Assembly: GCA_017465095.1 (NCBI GenBank)
Contig: JAFTWX010000018.1
Coordinates: 1 to 40,827 of the forward strand
Direction of reading: 5' to 3'
DNA: 40,827 bases
Source of the DNA: Lachnospiraceae bacterium
GTDB taxonomy: Bacteria > Bacillota > Clostridia > Lachnospirales > Lachnospiraceae
A program made the position numbers and the translations under genes. Each line of letters starts with the position of its first letter. Within the stretch, counting starts at the first letter, position 1. This document shows, piece by piece, positions 16,448 through 26,678 of the stretch. The notes beneath the pieces were generated by a model. The model saw only the letters and a list, made by a program, of their open reading frames with translations, made no database searches and was not told the origin of the DNA.

Positions 16448-17185
16448 TTACCCCAGGATGCTTCTTGTGATTTTGTAACCGTTGAGAAGCTTTGTGATAT
16501 CGTCGACATCATTTGTTTTCAGAATAAAAGCAAAGACATTGTCGTAATGTCCTCTTTGGAAAACAAGTACCACATAGGTTCCAGGTGCGTCCGGATCTTC
16601 GCAGACCATGGCACAGATGTCGTCCCGCTGGTAAAAATAATTGAATGACATTCCGGTTTTGTCGGCTTCCATGCGGGCAGTCAACCGGTATCCTAACATC
16701 ATCGTATCGGTGAGATTCCAGAAATTGTAATCGTTTTTGTCAGCGGAATAGATACCCCAGATGACATTGAAAAGGTCATATTCCTCTTCGACCAAGGTAT
16801 TTAAAGGAAACGGCGGTTTTGCGGCTTCGTATTCAGCCATGAGCTTTTTGTACTCATCCGAGAAGCCCGGCATAATCTTATCGGCTACCTGCTCGAACGG
16901 TTCGTAAATAAGAATGAGTTCTTTGTTTTTGGTGTGTGCTTCGCAGACAATGCTGGATAACTCCCTGACTTCTCTGATTTTATAGTAGGTAGGAAGCTGT
17001 ACGATGACGTCCCCCTGTTCGTATTCGTATGTACTTTCCTCCTGCAGGGACAAGTCGCTGATGTCTACAGCCGGTTTTGCGTCCGGCATATTTTTGATAC
17101 CGTTTTGTAAAATAAAGCGCGGTATAAAAAATATAGCCGCAGCGACAGCCAGTACGATGGCGATTACCTTTAAAAATGTTTTCAT
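16448..17185 (-). CDS. Membrane-anchored protein of unknown function
   Basis: No family recognised. The 245-residue product has a single N-terminal hydrophobic segment (about 4-26) and a soluble, presumably extracytoplasmic domain of mixed alpha/beta character. A strand-rich start (GDVIVQLPTYYKI) and end (YVVLVFQRGHYDNVFAFIL) resemble in outline the repeated domain of the protein at 19689-20804, but I cannot show homology by eye. SD AAAGGAGG lies directly before the ATG. A good promoter lies upstream, divergent from dapF. The FMN-bind-like gene follows on the same strand. Confidence 0.65.
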   Translation of the reverse strand: MKTFLKVIAIVLAVAAAIFFIPRFILQNGIKNMPDAKPAVDISDLSLQEESTYEYEQGDVIVQLPTYYKIREVRELSSIVCEAHTKNKELILIYEPFEQVADKIMPGFSDEYKKLMAEYEAAKPPFPLNTLVEEEYDLFNVIWGIYSADKNDYNFWNLTDTMMLGYRLTARMEADKTGMSFNYFYQRDDICAMVCEDPDAPGTYVVLVFQRGHYDNVFAFILKTNDVDDITKLLNGYKITRSILG

Positions 17186-17225
17186 GATTTTCCTCCTTTA
17201 GCACGTGTTTCAATCTGCTGACGAA

Positions 17226-17254
17226 AGTATAGCATGACGGGGAGGAATGCGCAA
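17226..17254 (-). promoter_or_regulatory. Promoter of the reverse anchored-protein genes
   Basis: On the reverse strand: TTGCGC (17249-17254), a 17-bp spacer and TATACT (17226-17231), with TGC before the -10 (extended -10). Confidence 0.65.
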
Positions 17255-17297
17255 TTCGCCAATTTTATGTGGCGAAATATGTGAAAAATGATATAAT
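17255..17297 (+). promoter_or_regulatory. dapF promoter region with palindrome shared by divergent promoters
   Basis: TATAAT lies at 17292-17297 for dapF. A perfect inverted repeat, TTCGCCA (17255-17261) and TGGCGAA (17270-17276), overlaps the expected -35 position of dapF and directly abuts the -35 of the reverse-strand promoter. It could be an operator acting on both directions. No matching regulator is recognisable. Confidence 0.55.
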
Positions 17298-17333
17298 AGG
17301 TCTGTCAGTTTTCAAAAAAGGAGATAAAATGAG

Positions 17334-18173
17334 ATGAAATTTACAAAAATGCAGGGATGCGGTAACGACTACGTGTACGTGGACGGCGCATCGGAGCACA
17401 TTAAAAATAAAGAGCAGCTGGTTCTTGCAGCCAGCGACCGCCATTTCGGTATCGGATCCGACGGTGTGATTTTTATCAATCCGTCCGAAATTGCGGATTT
17501 TGAGATGGAAATGTACAACGCAGATGCCAGCAGGGCGGAAATGTGCGGTAACGGTATGCGCTGTGTGGGCAAATTTGTATATGACCATGGTCTGACGGAC
17601 AAAACACAGGTGGCTGTGGAGAGCTTCGGAAAGATCAAATATTTGGATTTGACCGTGGAGGACGGAAAAGTTTCCAAAGTCCGGGTTAATATGGGAGAAC
17701 CTGAGCTCACTGCGTCTGCGGTTCCGGTTGTGTCGGATAGTGAACAGGCAGTAGATGAGGAGATAGATGTAAACGGCAAAAAATACCGCATGACCTGTGT
17801 GTCCATGGGAAATCCTCATGCCGTGGTGTTTATGGACAATGTTGCGGATATGAAGATTGAGGAGATCGGGCCTTTCTTTGAAAATCACGAGAGATTTCCG
17901 AATCGCACCAACACGGAGTTTGTAAAAATAATTGACGATTCCCATGTGGAGATGCGTGTCTGGGAGCGCGGAAGCGGAGAGACCCTTGCATGCGGAACCG
18001 GTTGCTGTGCGACGGCGGTTGCATGTGCGCTGAACGGGCATACGGGAAATCATGTTTTTGTGAAAGTGCTGGGCGGTGAAATCGAGATTGAGTGGGACCG
18101 CGAGAGCAATCTGGTCTACATGACGGGACCTGCCACTACAGTCTTTGAGGGAGACTATCCGTGGACGGAATAA
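17334..18173 (+). CDS. dapF: Diaminopimelate epimerase
   Basis: A 279-residue cytoplasmic enzyme that converts LL- to meso-diaminopimelate for lysine and peptidoglycan synthesis. Both catalytic cysteines are present: Cys71 in ADASRAEMCGNGMRC and Cys220 in ETLACGTGCCAT. The start MKFTKMQGCGNDYVY is typical. AAAGGAG lies about 10 bases before the ATG. It is the first gene of a plus-strand run; the sigma-factor gene starts 81 bases later without an evident terminator, linking a wall-precursor enzyme with a signalling module. Confidence 0.95.
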   Translation: MKFTKMQGCGNDYVYVDGASEHIKNKEQLVLAASDRHFGIGSDGVIFINPSEIADFEMEMYNADASRAEMCGNGMRCVGKFVYDHGLTDKTQVAVESFGKIKYLDLTVEDGKVSKVRVNMGEPELTASAVPVVSDSEQAVDEEIDVNGKKYRMTCVSMGNPHAVVFMDNVADMKIEEIGPFFENHERFPNRTNTEFVKIIDDSHVEMRVWERGSGETLACGTGCCATAVACALNGHTGNHVFVKVLGGEIEIEWDRESNLVYMTGPATTVFEGDYPWTE

Positions 18174-18254
18174 AATTGTGAACATTTTATGAAAAATGAC
18201 CATAAAAAGCGAAGTGTGATTCGTATTTTAGGTGTCAGAAAGGAGTTACTGACA

Positions 18255-18824
18255 GTGACGGACTTACAATTTGAAGAATGCATCCGTCAGATGACAGATG
18301 GCGACAAAGACGGTCTTCGTATCATATACGAGGAGTACATCGGATACATTTATGCCATTGTCATGGATGTTTTAAAGAACAAAGAAAACGCAGAGGATGT
18401 CAGCGCAGATTTCTTTATAAAGCTGTGGACGGTTGCGGCGTCGTATAAGCCGGGAAACGGACACAGGGCGTGGATGGTGCGCATTGCGCGGAATATGTCT
18501 ATTGACTTTTTGCGCAAACACAGGCGGGAAGAGCTCAATGATCAAATGGAGGACGCCGGAGATAAATCCGATACGGACAGCTATGGACAGAGCATTTATG
18601 CCGGAGATACCGGAAGCAGGGTGGAGGATGAGGTAATTTCCGACCTTTCGCTGCAGGAGGCTCTTGCCATGCTCAATGAAAAAGAGAGGGAAGTAATCAA
18701 TCTGAAGGTTGTGGCGGATATGACCTTCAAAGAGATTGCCGAGCTTTTGAATACCCCGATGGGGACGATCACATGGAGATATCAAAGTGCGATCAAGAAA
18801 CTTAGGAGATGTGGATATGAGTAA
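18255..18824 (+). CDS. ECF-type sigma-70 family RNA polymerase sigma factor
   Basis: A 189-residue sigma factor with region 2 (ENAEDVSADFFIKLW, then RAWMVRIARNMSIDFLRK) and region 4 (EALAMLNEKEREVINLKV, then MTFKEIAELLNTPMGTITW), the helix-turn-helix that reads the -35 box. I choose the GTG start at 18255: AAAGGAG stands 9 bases before it and the protein is then of normal ECF length. An in-frame ATG at 18189 would add 22 residues with no ribosome site. The next gene overlaps its stop by 8 bases and encodes a one-helix membrane protein, the usual arrangement for a sigma and its anti-sigma factor. Confidence 0.9.
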   Translation: MTDLQFEECIRQMTDGDKDGLRIIYEEYIGYIYAIVMDVLKNKENAEDVSADFFIKLWTVAASYKPGNGHRAWMVRIARNMSIDFLRKHRREELNDQMEDAGDKSDTDSYGQSIYAGDTGSRVEDEVISDLSLQEALAMLNEKEREVINLKVVADMTFKEIAELLNTPMGTITWRYQSAIKKLRRCGYE

Positions 18825-19677
18825 AAATTTTGAGGAAGAGTATAGAGAGTATCTGAATGCGCAGGCTCCGGATTTGTGGGGGCGCATTGAGGCGGGAATT
18901 GACGCCGTTTCCTCTTCGGATGAGCGGGGCACGGGCAATGTGGTTCCGATCAAGTCCGGAAAGAAAAAAAGAAAGAAAAAGAAACAAATCCGTTATCAGC
19001 ATTATCGGGCGATTGCTTCGGTGGCAGCGTGTCTGTTTGCACTTGTAATGATTATTCCGGTTTATATGCTGACCAAATCGGGCGAAAAAGATCAGGCAGC
19101 TTCCGAGGCTGCGGAAGAAATCGTTTTGACCGATGCAACCATTACAAACACGACAGAGGAGGCCGTCCTTGAAGAATCTGCTGTGGAGGAAAGTGCGCCG
19201 GAAGAGATGGCACAGGAGAGCGCTCCGACGCAGGAAGCGCAGCCGGGTGAGGACGGACAGGAGATGCAGTTTGAGGCTGAAACAGAGGCGGAAGCGCCTG
19301 CACAGGAACTGCCGGAGGACATGCAGGGAGATGACGATTTGGCGCAGCTTGCGACCGGGGACACTTCCAAGGGAGGTGCAACCGATGAGGACAGTTTTGC
19401 CCAGGAAGCATCCGGAGAAGAGACAGATACTTTGGAAGAGACGGCAGGGGTTTCGGAAGAACAGCTGCAGGTGACGATTGTGTCCGAGGAGGGACGCCAG
19501 GAAGCAGGAATGGTGTACGCAGCAGCCGTAGTCGGAAGCGCTTCGTCGGAAACAATCTCAATTATTGTGCCGGATGACAGCCGGATTGTATTGGAAATCG
19601 GCGCACAGTATGCAGTGACTCTGCAGCAGTTTGTGGAAGAGGGATACCGTGTGGTTGTGGATGCGGTGAAACAGTAA
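18817..19677 (+). CDS. Probable transmembrane anti-sigma factor with acidic ectodomain
   Basis: A 286-residue protein. Residues 1-48 form a short cytoplasmic part (YREYLNAQAPDLWGRIEAGID), which in such proteins contacts the sigma factor. A lysine/arginine cluster (about 49-56) and one membrane helix (63-85) follow. Then comes a long Glu/Ala/Gln-rich low-complexity stalk (about 95-215) and a small C-terminal domain with predicted strands (about 218-286). Type I (N-in) topology is set by the basic cluster. The start ATG overlaps the end of the sigma gene (ATGAGTAA), so translation is coupled. The role is inferred from position and topology; no clear zinc-binding anti-sigma motif (HxxxCxxC) is seen. 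Confidence 0.7.
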   Translation: MSKNFEEEYREYLNAQAPDLWGRIEAGIDAVSSSDERGTGNVVPIKSGKKKRKKKKQIRYQHYRAIASVAACLFALVMIIPVYMLTKSGEKDQAASEAAEEIVLTDATITNTTEEAVLEESAVEESAPEEMAQESAPTQEAQPGEDGQEMQFEAETEAEAPAQELPEDMQGDDDLAQLATGDTSKGGATDEDSFAQEASGEETDTLEETAGVSEEQLQVTIVSEEGRQEAGMVYAAAVVGSASSETISIIVPDDSRIVLEIGAQYAVTLQQFVEEGYRVVVDAVKQ

Positions 19678-19688
19678 CGGAGGGAAAT

Positions 19689-20804
19689 ATGGAGCAGAAA
19701 AGCAATAAGAAATTATATATTATCATAGGATTATCGGCTGTTTTGGTGCTTTGCATGGTGGCAATTTTTGCCGCATTGTTTTTCGGAGCCGAAAAGGACG
19801 GAAAAACAAGCGAAAATGTGACGGAAGAAAAGACGCAGTCCTCGCTTCTCGGAGAGGAAGTGGAGCAGGAGATGGCGCCGGGAGCGGCGATTACCATTGT
19901 AATCGGCGGATTCAAGGTGGCAGTGCCGGAGGATTACGGTTGCTTTCACGCAGAAGGCATCGGTCCTGTCATTTACATGGACGATGTGTTCCAGATGAAG
20001 CTCAAAGTAGTGGACGGGACATACGAGGAAGCAGCGGCAAATCCGGATAAACTGACCGCCGGTACAACCGATGCAGGCGGAAGTATTTTGCAGGACGTCA
20101 AAGAGGAGACCGTAAACGGAAAAGATTATCTGTATTATGTGATGGAGCTGGGCGGACAGAAGTGCTATGTCGTGTATACAAGAGTCGGCGACGGCTCCAA
20201 GCGTATGGCAGGCCAGATTGCAATGGAATCGGAAACTGTGACGGACGAAGATATACTGCGTATGTTCGATGAGATTACAGCCGGTGCGGTGGAGACCGAT
20301 GAGCCGGACACCGATGCGGAATCGCTTTTGGAGAAGCAGTCGATTGCCAACCGCGGTGAAATTAAGACAGAGAGTACTTTATCAATCGGTGACAGCACAG
20401 TCACATTCCGTGTTCCGGAAGGCTATTACGGACAGGGACAGTTCAACTTGGATGATACGGCCAGCGAATATTTCCTGACGGACGATTACGCAGTGGAGGT
20501 GGATTGTCGTCTTATGATTCCGGAAGAGGACGGATATGAGACAGCGAAGCAGTATGTGGAGCTGATGTTTGATTGGATGTCCGAGGAGGTACAAAAGGAT
20601 TTTTCTGTGCAGGAAAAAGAAATCGAAGGCACTACTTATTATTTTTACAATGTTTCCTATGAGGATGACGGAACGACTTACAAAGAAATGGTTTATGCTG
20701 CGGATGCGGAAAACGGCGGAATTTATGCTGTGACGGCGGATTCTGTTGACGATTCCGTAGAATTGACGGAGGAAGCGATTATAGAATTTCTTATGTTAAA
20801 ATAA
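19689..20804 (+). CDS. Membrane-anchored protein with two tandem copies of an unknown extracytoplasmic domain
   Basis: A 371-residue protein with an N-terminal membrane helix (about 8-30). The rest looks like two diverged copies of one domain, about 64-200 and 225-371. Each begins with a short strand pattern (ITIVIGGFKVAVPEDYGC versus LSIGDSTVTFRVPEGYYG). Each then has a segment with VNGKDYLYYVMELGG or IEGTTYYFYNVSYEDDG and ends with a tyrosine-rich strand and an acidic helix (TDEDILRMFDEI versus TEEAIIEFLML). No family recognised. It starts 11 bases after the anti-sigma gene, with CGGAGGG as SD, so it is likely part of the sigma-factor operon and may be an envelope sensor or target. Confidence 0.65.
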   Translation: MEQKSNKKLYIIIGLSAVLVLCMVAIFAALFFGAEKDGKTSENVTEEKTQSSLLGEEVEQEMAPGAAITIVIGGFKVAVPEDYGCFHAEGIGPVIYMDDVFQMKLKVVDGTYEEAAANPDKLTAGTTDAGGSILQDVKEETVNGKDYLYYVMELGGQKCYVVYTRVGDGSKRMAGQIAMESETVTDEDILRMFDEITAGAVETDEPDTDAESLLEKQSIANRGEIKTESTLSIGDSTVTFRVPEGYYGQGQFNLDDTASEYFLTDDYAVEVDCRLMIPEEDGYETAKQYVELMFDWMSEEVQKDFSVQEKEIEGTTYYFYNVSYEDDGTTYKEMVYAADAENGGIYAVTADSVDDSVELTEEAIIEFLMLK

Positions 20805-20834
20805 GAATAACGATATTACAAAGGATTGCGAAAT

Positions 20835-21863
20835 ATGAACAGGAACAAAAAGTTACTTTTTATCGCATGCGGTCTTTTACTGCTGATCAGCATTCTTGCG
20901 GGAATGCTGATTTTCCTATTGTCCGGAAAATCTGCAGGGAATGCGGACGGCGGGGAAGCTGAGGGGGCATGGTCGGCCCGGCAGCTTCGAAAGGGGCTCG
21001 AGACCGCGGTGGAATATGACGGGAAATACAATTCTTACATATCCTCGCCCGAGGAGGCAAGAAAAGCCATCCGGGAGTACGGGGAGCTGCAAAGAGAAAA
21101 ATACTCCAATCCGAAGGTGGAAGAAATCGAGCTGGAGATGGAGAAAGAGTTCGGCCTTTGTGCAGTCAATCTGGGCGAGATGGACGAGGCGACGGCGGAG
21201 GATGTGCGAAGAGCCTTTTCTTATATGTATGAAACCTATCCGCAGCTTCACGGGACGCTGACGAATTTTACGGTAGGCAATTTTTACGGACAGAGTGCGT
21301 CTTACACGGCATTGACCAGAAATCAGGTATTCATCATCCATGAAACCGACGGGGAATTTCCTTATGTGGTAAAGTATGAGATTATACTGAATGCGGCTAA
21401 ATTTTTTGACCGCGGCAAAATGCTTGCGGAGTGCGAAAGACAGGTGGCAGACGGATATTGGCCGGAGAATACGGATATTTCATCCATTGTTGTGCATGAA
21501 CTCGGGCATCAGCTTTTGAACGTTTACGCCATGGATCAGTACGGATTGGAGGAAGCCTGGTACATTACGGAGCAAAATGCGGATGCATACAGCATGTACG
21601 TGACGGATTCCCTTGCGGACAATCAGACGGTGGCGGCGGAACTGGAGAAGAGGGCCTACGGCCTGTGGCAGGAAGCATACGGAAATACCGGAACCGTGGA
21701 ACAATTCCGGGAGAGTATCTCCCTCTATGCCCGCGGTTTGCAGCCGGATGGCGGGATTTCTTACGGTGAGACCTTTGCGGAGGCGGTTGCGGATGTGTAT
21801 TTGAACGGTGAAAATGCAGCCGACGCATCCCGGGCCATGGTGGAAGCTCTGGAAGAAAATTGA
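20835..21863 (+). CDS. Membrane-anchored putative zinc metalloprotease (HELGH)
   Basis: A 342-residue protein with an N-terminal anchor (about 6-30) and an extracytoplasmic domain holding VVHELGHQLLN; HELGH (residues 221-225) is a HExxH zinc-protease motif. A second conserved-looking acidic segment, ETFAEAVADVY (near 312), is placed where gluzincins carry the third ligand, but which residue binds zinc is not certain. No named family recognised. I start at ATG 20835, which has AAGGA nine bases upstream, instead of the TTG at 20826. It closes the dapF-sigma-anti-sigma run, so it could take part in envelope-stress proteolysis; that is inference. Confidence 0.7.
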   Translation: MNRNKKLLFIACGLLLLISILAGMLIFLLSGKSAGNADGGEAEGAWSARQLRKGLETAVEYDGKYNSYISSPEEARKAIREYGELQREKYSNPKVEEIELEMEKEFGLCAVNLGEMDEATAEDVRRAFSYMYETYPQLHGTLTNFTVGNFYGQSASYTALTRNQVFIIHETDGEFPYVVKYEIILNAAKFFDRGKMLAECERQVADGYWPENTDISSIVVHELGHQLLNVYAMDQYGLEEAWYITEQNADAYSMYVTDSLADNQTVAAELEKRAYGLWQEAYGNTGTVEQFRESISLYARGLQPDGGISYGETFAEAVADVYLNGENAADASRAMVEALEEN

Positions 21864-21897
21864 CAGAAATACACAGAGAGTTCTTTCGTTGTTTGGC

Positions 21898-21926
21898 TTG
21901 AAAAACAATAAAATTTGTAATATCAT
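21898..21926 (+). promoter_or_regulatory. Promoter upstream of the 168-residue membrane protein gene
   Basis: TTGAAA (21898-21903), a 17-bp spacer and TATCAT (21921-21926) lie about 36 bases before the ATG at 21963. Confidence 0.65.
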
Positions 21927-21962
21927 AGAAGTGTATTTGGTTTTGTAAAGGAGAACTGTAAA

Positions 21963-22469
21963 ATGTCAGACACTTATGTAGAACTTTTAATAAAGAGAAA
22001 AAATTCTCCAATCGGAAAAGCGCTGCGTTTTGCCTGTATTTTTATGGGAGTCATGCAGATTATGCTGTATGTTTTATCCAAAGGGTTCTTTTTTGTAGGG
22101 ACAGCGCTGATATTTTTTGCCCTGGCATATTTTTCAGCCTTTATATTCCGCATCGAATATGAATATTTACTGGTAGACAAGCAGTTGTCCATTGACAAAA
22201 TCATGAACCGCAGCAAACGGAAAAAAGTGGCAGAATACGATCTGGCGACAGAGATGGAGCTCTTTGCACCGATTGCATCCCCGCATTTGGAGCGTTACAA
22301 AGAGATGGTAAATGCCAAAAGGGATTACACTTCCGGAACCGGAGAAGGGGTTGTGTACGGCTTGGTGGTTCATGTGGAAAAGACACTGGAGCTGATTCAG
22401 CTGGAAGTGAGCGATGCGCTTTTGGAGCAGATTTCCATGATTTCACCGCGAAAGGTATTTAAGGATTGA
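21963..22469 (+). CDS. Small membrane protein of unknown function
   Basis: A 168-residue protein. A short charged N-terminus (about 1-19) is followed by two close hydrophobic segments (about 20-40 and 43-62), then a cytoplasmic part of about 105 residues with mixed charge. No motif of known activity is seen. The arrangement, two helices then a soluble domain, resembles uncharacterised Lachnospiraceae proteins named only by DUF number. SD AAAGGAG lies just before the ATG. It has its own promoter, and the end of the gene carries the promoter of guaB. Confidence 0.65.
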   Translation: MSDTYVELLIKRKNSPIGKALRFACIFMGVMQIMLYVLSKGFFFVGTALIFFALAYFSAFIFRIEYEYLLVDKQLSIDKIMNRSKRKKVAEYDLATEMELFAPIASPHLERYKEMVNAKRDYTSGTGEGVVYGLVVHVEKTLELIQLEVSDALLEQISMISPRKVFKD

Positions 22470-22495
22470 CGGAATCGGTTAAGTTTGATAAACTT
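22466..22495 (+). promoter_or_regulatory. guaB promoter with palindrome over the -10 box
   Basis: TTGACG (22466-22471), a 17-bp spacer and TAAACT (22489-22494). The palindrome AAGTTTGATAAACTT (22481-22495) covers the -10 element and could be an operator. It does not resemble a known PurR box. The -35 overlaps the stop of the previous gene. Confidence 0.5.
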
Positions 22496-22526
22496 GCCGA
22501 TAAGTTAAGATAGAATTGTAGACTAA

Positions 22527-24008
<1,482 letters not shown>

Positions 24009-24035
24009 ATACAAAAATGTAAGGCGGGTAGCAAA

Positions 24036-26666
24036 ATGTTTCGCAACATCATGGATACAACAAGCATCCGGAAAATGCAGGACGGTTTTGCCGAGCTGGC
24101 AAATATTTGCATATACAGCGTCAGTGGAGACGGAAAAGAGCTGACTGCGGTATCGGGACACGAGCAGGATGCAGAGAAATTGTTGCAGCTTATCGGCAAA
24201 CAGCACCTTATAAGAATGTATGACCGCATTTGCGCATCGGCGATGGAGGACCAGATCATCGAGGATACGGAATACTCCAATGTGAAAGTTGCAGCGGTTG
24301 CAGTAAAAGTAGAAAGCAAGCCAATATTATGTTGGCTTGCTTGTTGTGTTTTAGACATAGAACATTTGGATAAATCGGGAAAAATTGCCACCGGGTTTTC
24401 CAAGGTTACGACGGAAGATAAGTTTTACCGTGCGCTGGATTTAATGCGCATGTGGATGACGGAAATCAGTGTGGCATATCATCTCAAGGATGAGGCCCAG
24501 GCCCAGAGCCGACGCAGCAAGTATTCGGAGACGGAGATGGGACAGGCGCTGAAACGCACGGAAACGATGACACATATCGTGCAGCTCCTTGTGGGAAATG
24601 AGCCGTTTGAGCAGTTGGCGGAGAACGTGCTTCTGTCTGCGGCTTCGTATTTGGAAACGGAACAGGCGCAGCTTTTGCAAATTTCCCGTGACGGCAGCAG
24701 TATTGCGGTCATTGCGGATGCAGCGGACATGGAGAAAGACCGCAGGGAAACAGCCGGGCAGTTTGGCTTTTTGCAGAGCGACAAAAATCTTGTGGTATCC
24801 GCAGGGACTGTATTGTCCCCAAACATGCGCAATGAGATGGAAGCAGAGCATATCCGGGCATTTATGTCATTGCCGATCCGCATTCGCGGCGAGATTGCCA
24901 TGTATCTGTTTTTTGCGGAGAAAACCAAAAACAGGATATGGCGTGCGGAGGATGTGAAGTTTGCAAGCGATGTGGCAAAGATATTGCAAAGCATGCTGGA
25001 CAGACGTATCGCACGCAATTCCATGGCAAGCTCCTACCAGTCGCTGACGGAAATTCTCAATATGGTGGGAAGTTGTGTGTATGTGACGGATATGGAGACG
25101 GGTGAAGTGTTGTTTGTCAACGACCTTCTGAAACGCAATTTTGAGGAGGAATTGGCTCACGGAACACTGAATCAGCTTTTGGATGAGGCCAGACCGATCG
25201 GGGTGCGGGAAGGATTTTACGAGCTCCATCACCTGGCACGTAAACGCTGGTATGACATGCACTACAAATATATTAACTGGGTGGACGGCAGAAAAGTTGC
25301 CTTCTGTGCCCTTTATGACATAACCGATAAAAAATTGTATCAGAGAAAGATTGAGCAGCAGGCGTACACGGACTTTTTGACAGGACTTTACAACCGCATG
25401 TGCTGCGAGAGGGATCTGGCACTTCAGATTGAGCATGCGAAACAGGAGAACAAACCGGGAGGGCTTTTATATCTGGATCTGGACGATTTCAAGCATATCA
25501 ACGATGGTTTGGGCCATCAGTACGGCGATGTTCTTTTGAAATCCATTTCCAACAATCTGCAGCGCATTGAGGGAATCCAGAACAGCTGCTACCGTATGGG
25601 CGGCGATGAGTTTGTCATTATTGTACCGCCGGAGAGTTTTGGACGTTTTGAAGCAATCACGGAGGAAATTAAAGCGATTTTTGCGAAACCGTGGTTTTTG
25701 AAGGATGCGGATTATTACTGTACCATGAGTATGGGAATCTGCTATTTCCCGGAAAACGGGGAGGATGTGCAGGATCTGATTAAAAAGGCGGACATTGCCA
25801 TGTACGAGGCAAAGAAAACCGGTAAAAACCGTGTGGCCGCATACTCAGACAATATCAGTACCACATCGGGAAAACGTCTCGATATGGAAAAAAATATGCG
25901 CAACGCCACGACGGACGGATACCGGGAGTTTGAGGTATATTATCAGCCGATTATTGATATTCAGAAAGAGGGTACGCCGTGTACCGGAGCGGAGGCGCTT
26001 GTTCGCTGGAATTCCGCTGCCTTCGGATTTATTCCGCCTTCGGATTTTATCCCGCTGGCAGAATATCTGGGGCTTATCAATCCGATCGGTAACCATGTGA
26101 TGCGTGAGGCCTGCAGGGCATGTAAATATTGGAATGACCACGGTCATCCGGAATATAAAGTAAATGTAAACCTTTCGGTTGTGCAGCTTCTGCAGACGGA
26201 TATCGTGGAGATTGTAAAGCGAACCCTGGATGAGACCGGTATCAACCCGAGAAATCTCACCCTGGAGGTGACGGAAAGTCTTGCAATCAACGATATGGAG
26301 CGCATGAAGGAGATTTTGAATAAGATCCGGGAACATGGCGTAAGAATTGCATTGGATGATTTCGGGACCGGATATTCTTCCCTGAATCATATCCGTGAAA
26401 TTCCGCTGGATGTCATCAAAGTGGATCAGAGCTTTGTGGAAGATCTGGCTGAGGATTCCTATTCCCAGTCGTTTATTAAGATGGTGGCAGAGCTTGCAGG
26501 AGCGATCGGGGTCAGCATTTGTATTGAGGGTATCGAGACCCGTGAACAGTACAAAGTACTGGAAGGAATGCAGGTGCGCCTGGTACAGGGTTATTATTTC
26601 GATAAGCCGATGCCAAGAGGATTGTTTGAAGAGAAATATTTGTGTACGGATGAAAAGCCGGAATAA
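24036..26666 (+). CDS. Sensor GGDEF-EAL cyclic-di-GMP protein
   Basis: An 876-residue soluble regulator. Likely domains: an N-terminal sensory domain resembling PocR (about 1-125; weak match), GAF (about 175-335), PAS (about 340-435), GGDEF (about 445-605) and EAL (about 615-868). The diguanylate cyclase motif GGDEF is intact at 522-526. No RxxD inhibitory site is seen just before it. The phosphodiesterase domain keeps its hallmark residues: EAL at 653-655, VNLS, LEVTESLAIND and DDFGTGYSSLNH. Both activities may therefore be real, with sensing choosing between them. No membrane helix. SD AAGGCGGG precedes the ATG. The DUF2339 gene follows 12 bases later, suggesting a guaB-GGDEF/EAL-DUF2339 transcript. 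Confidence 0.92.
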   Translation: MFRNIMDTTSIRKMQDGFAELANICIYSVSGDGKELTAVSGHEQDAEKLLQLIGKQHLIRMYDRICASAMEDQIIEDTEYSNVKVAAVAVKVESKPILCWLACCVLDIEHLDKSGKIATGFSKVTTEDKFYRALDLMRMWMTEISVAYHLKDEAQAQSRRSKYSETEMGQALKRTETMTHIVQLLVGNEPFEQLAENVLLSAASYLETEQAQLLQISRDGSSIAVIADAADMEKDRRETAGQFGFLQSDKNLVVSAGTVLSPNMRNEMEAEHIRAFMSLPIRIRGEIAMYLFFAEKTKNRIWRAEDVKFASDVAKILQSMLDRRIARNSMASSYQSLTEILNMVGSCVYVTDMETGEVLFVNDLLKRNFEEELAHGTLNQLLDEARPIGVREGFYELHHLARKRWYDMHYKYINWVDGRKVAFCALYDITDKKLYQRKIEQQAYTDFLTGLYNRMCCERDLALQIEHAKQENKPGGLLYLDLDDFKHINDGLGHQYGDVLLKSISNNLQRIEGIQNSCYRMGGDEFVIIVPPESFGRFEAITEEIKAIFAKPWFLKDADYYCTMSMGICYFPENGEDVQDLIKKADIAMYEAKKTGKNRVAAYSDNISTTSGKRLDMEKNMRNATTDGYREFEVYYQPIIDIQKEGTPCTGAEALVRWNSAAFGFIPPSDFIPLAEYLGLINPIGNHVMREACRACKYWNDHGHPEYKVNVNLSVVQLLQTDIVEIVKRTLDETGINPRNLTLEVTESLAINDMERMKEILNKIREHGVRIALDDFGTGYSSLNHIREIPLDVIKVDQSFVEDLAEDSYSQSFIKMVAELAGAIGVSICIEGIETREQYKVLEGMQVRLVQGYYFDKPMPRGLFEEKYLCTDEKPE

Positions 26667-26678
26667 GGGGGAAAACGT

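Noticed and set aside
17317..17336. Mini frame ATG-AGA-TGA directly before dapF as a regulatory leader peptide
   Set aside because: It is two codons long and simply arises from the overlapping ATGAGATGA; dapF has a properly spaced SD of its own.
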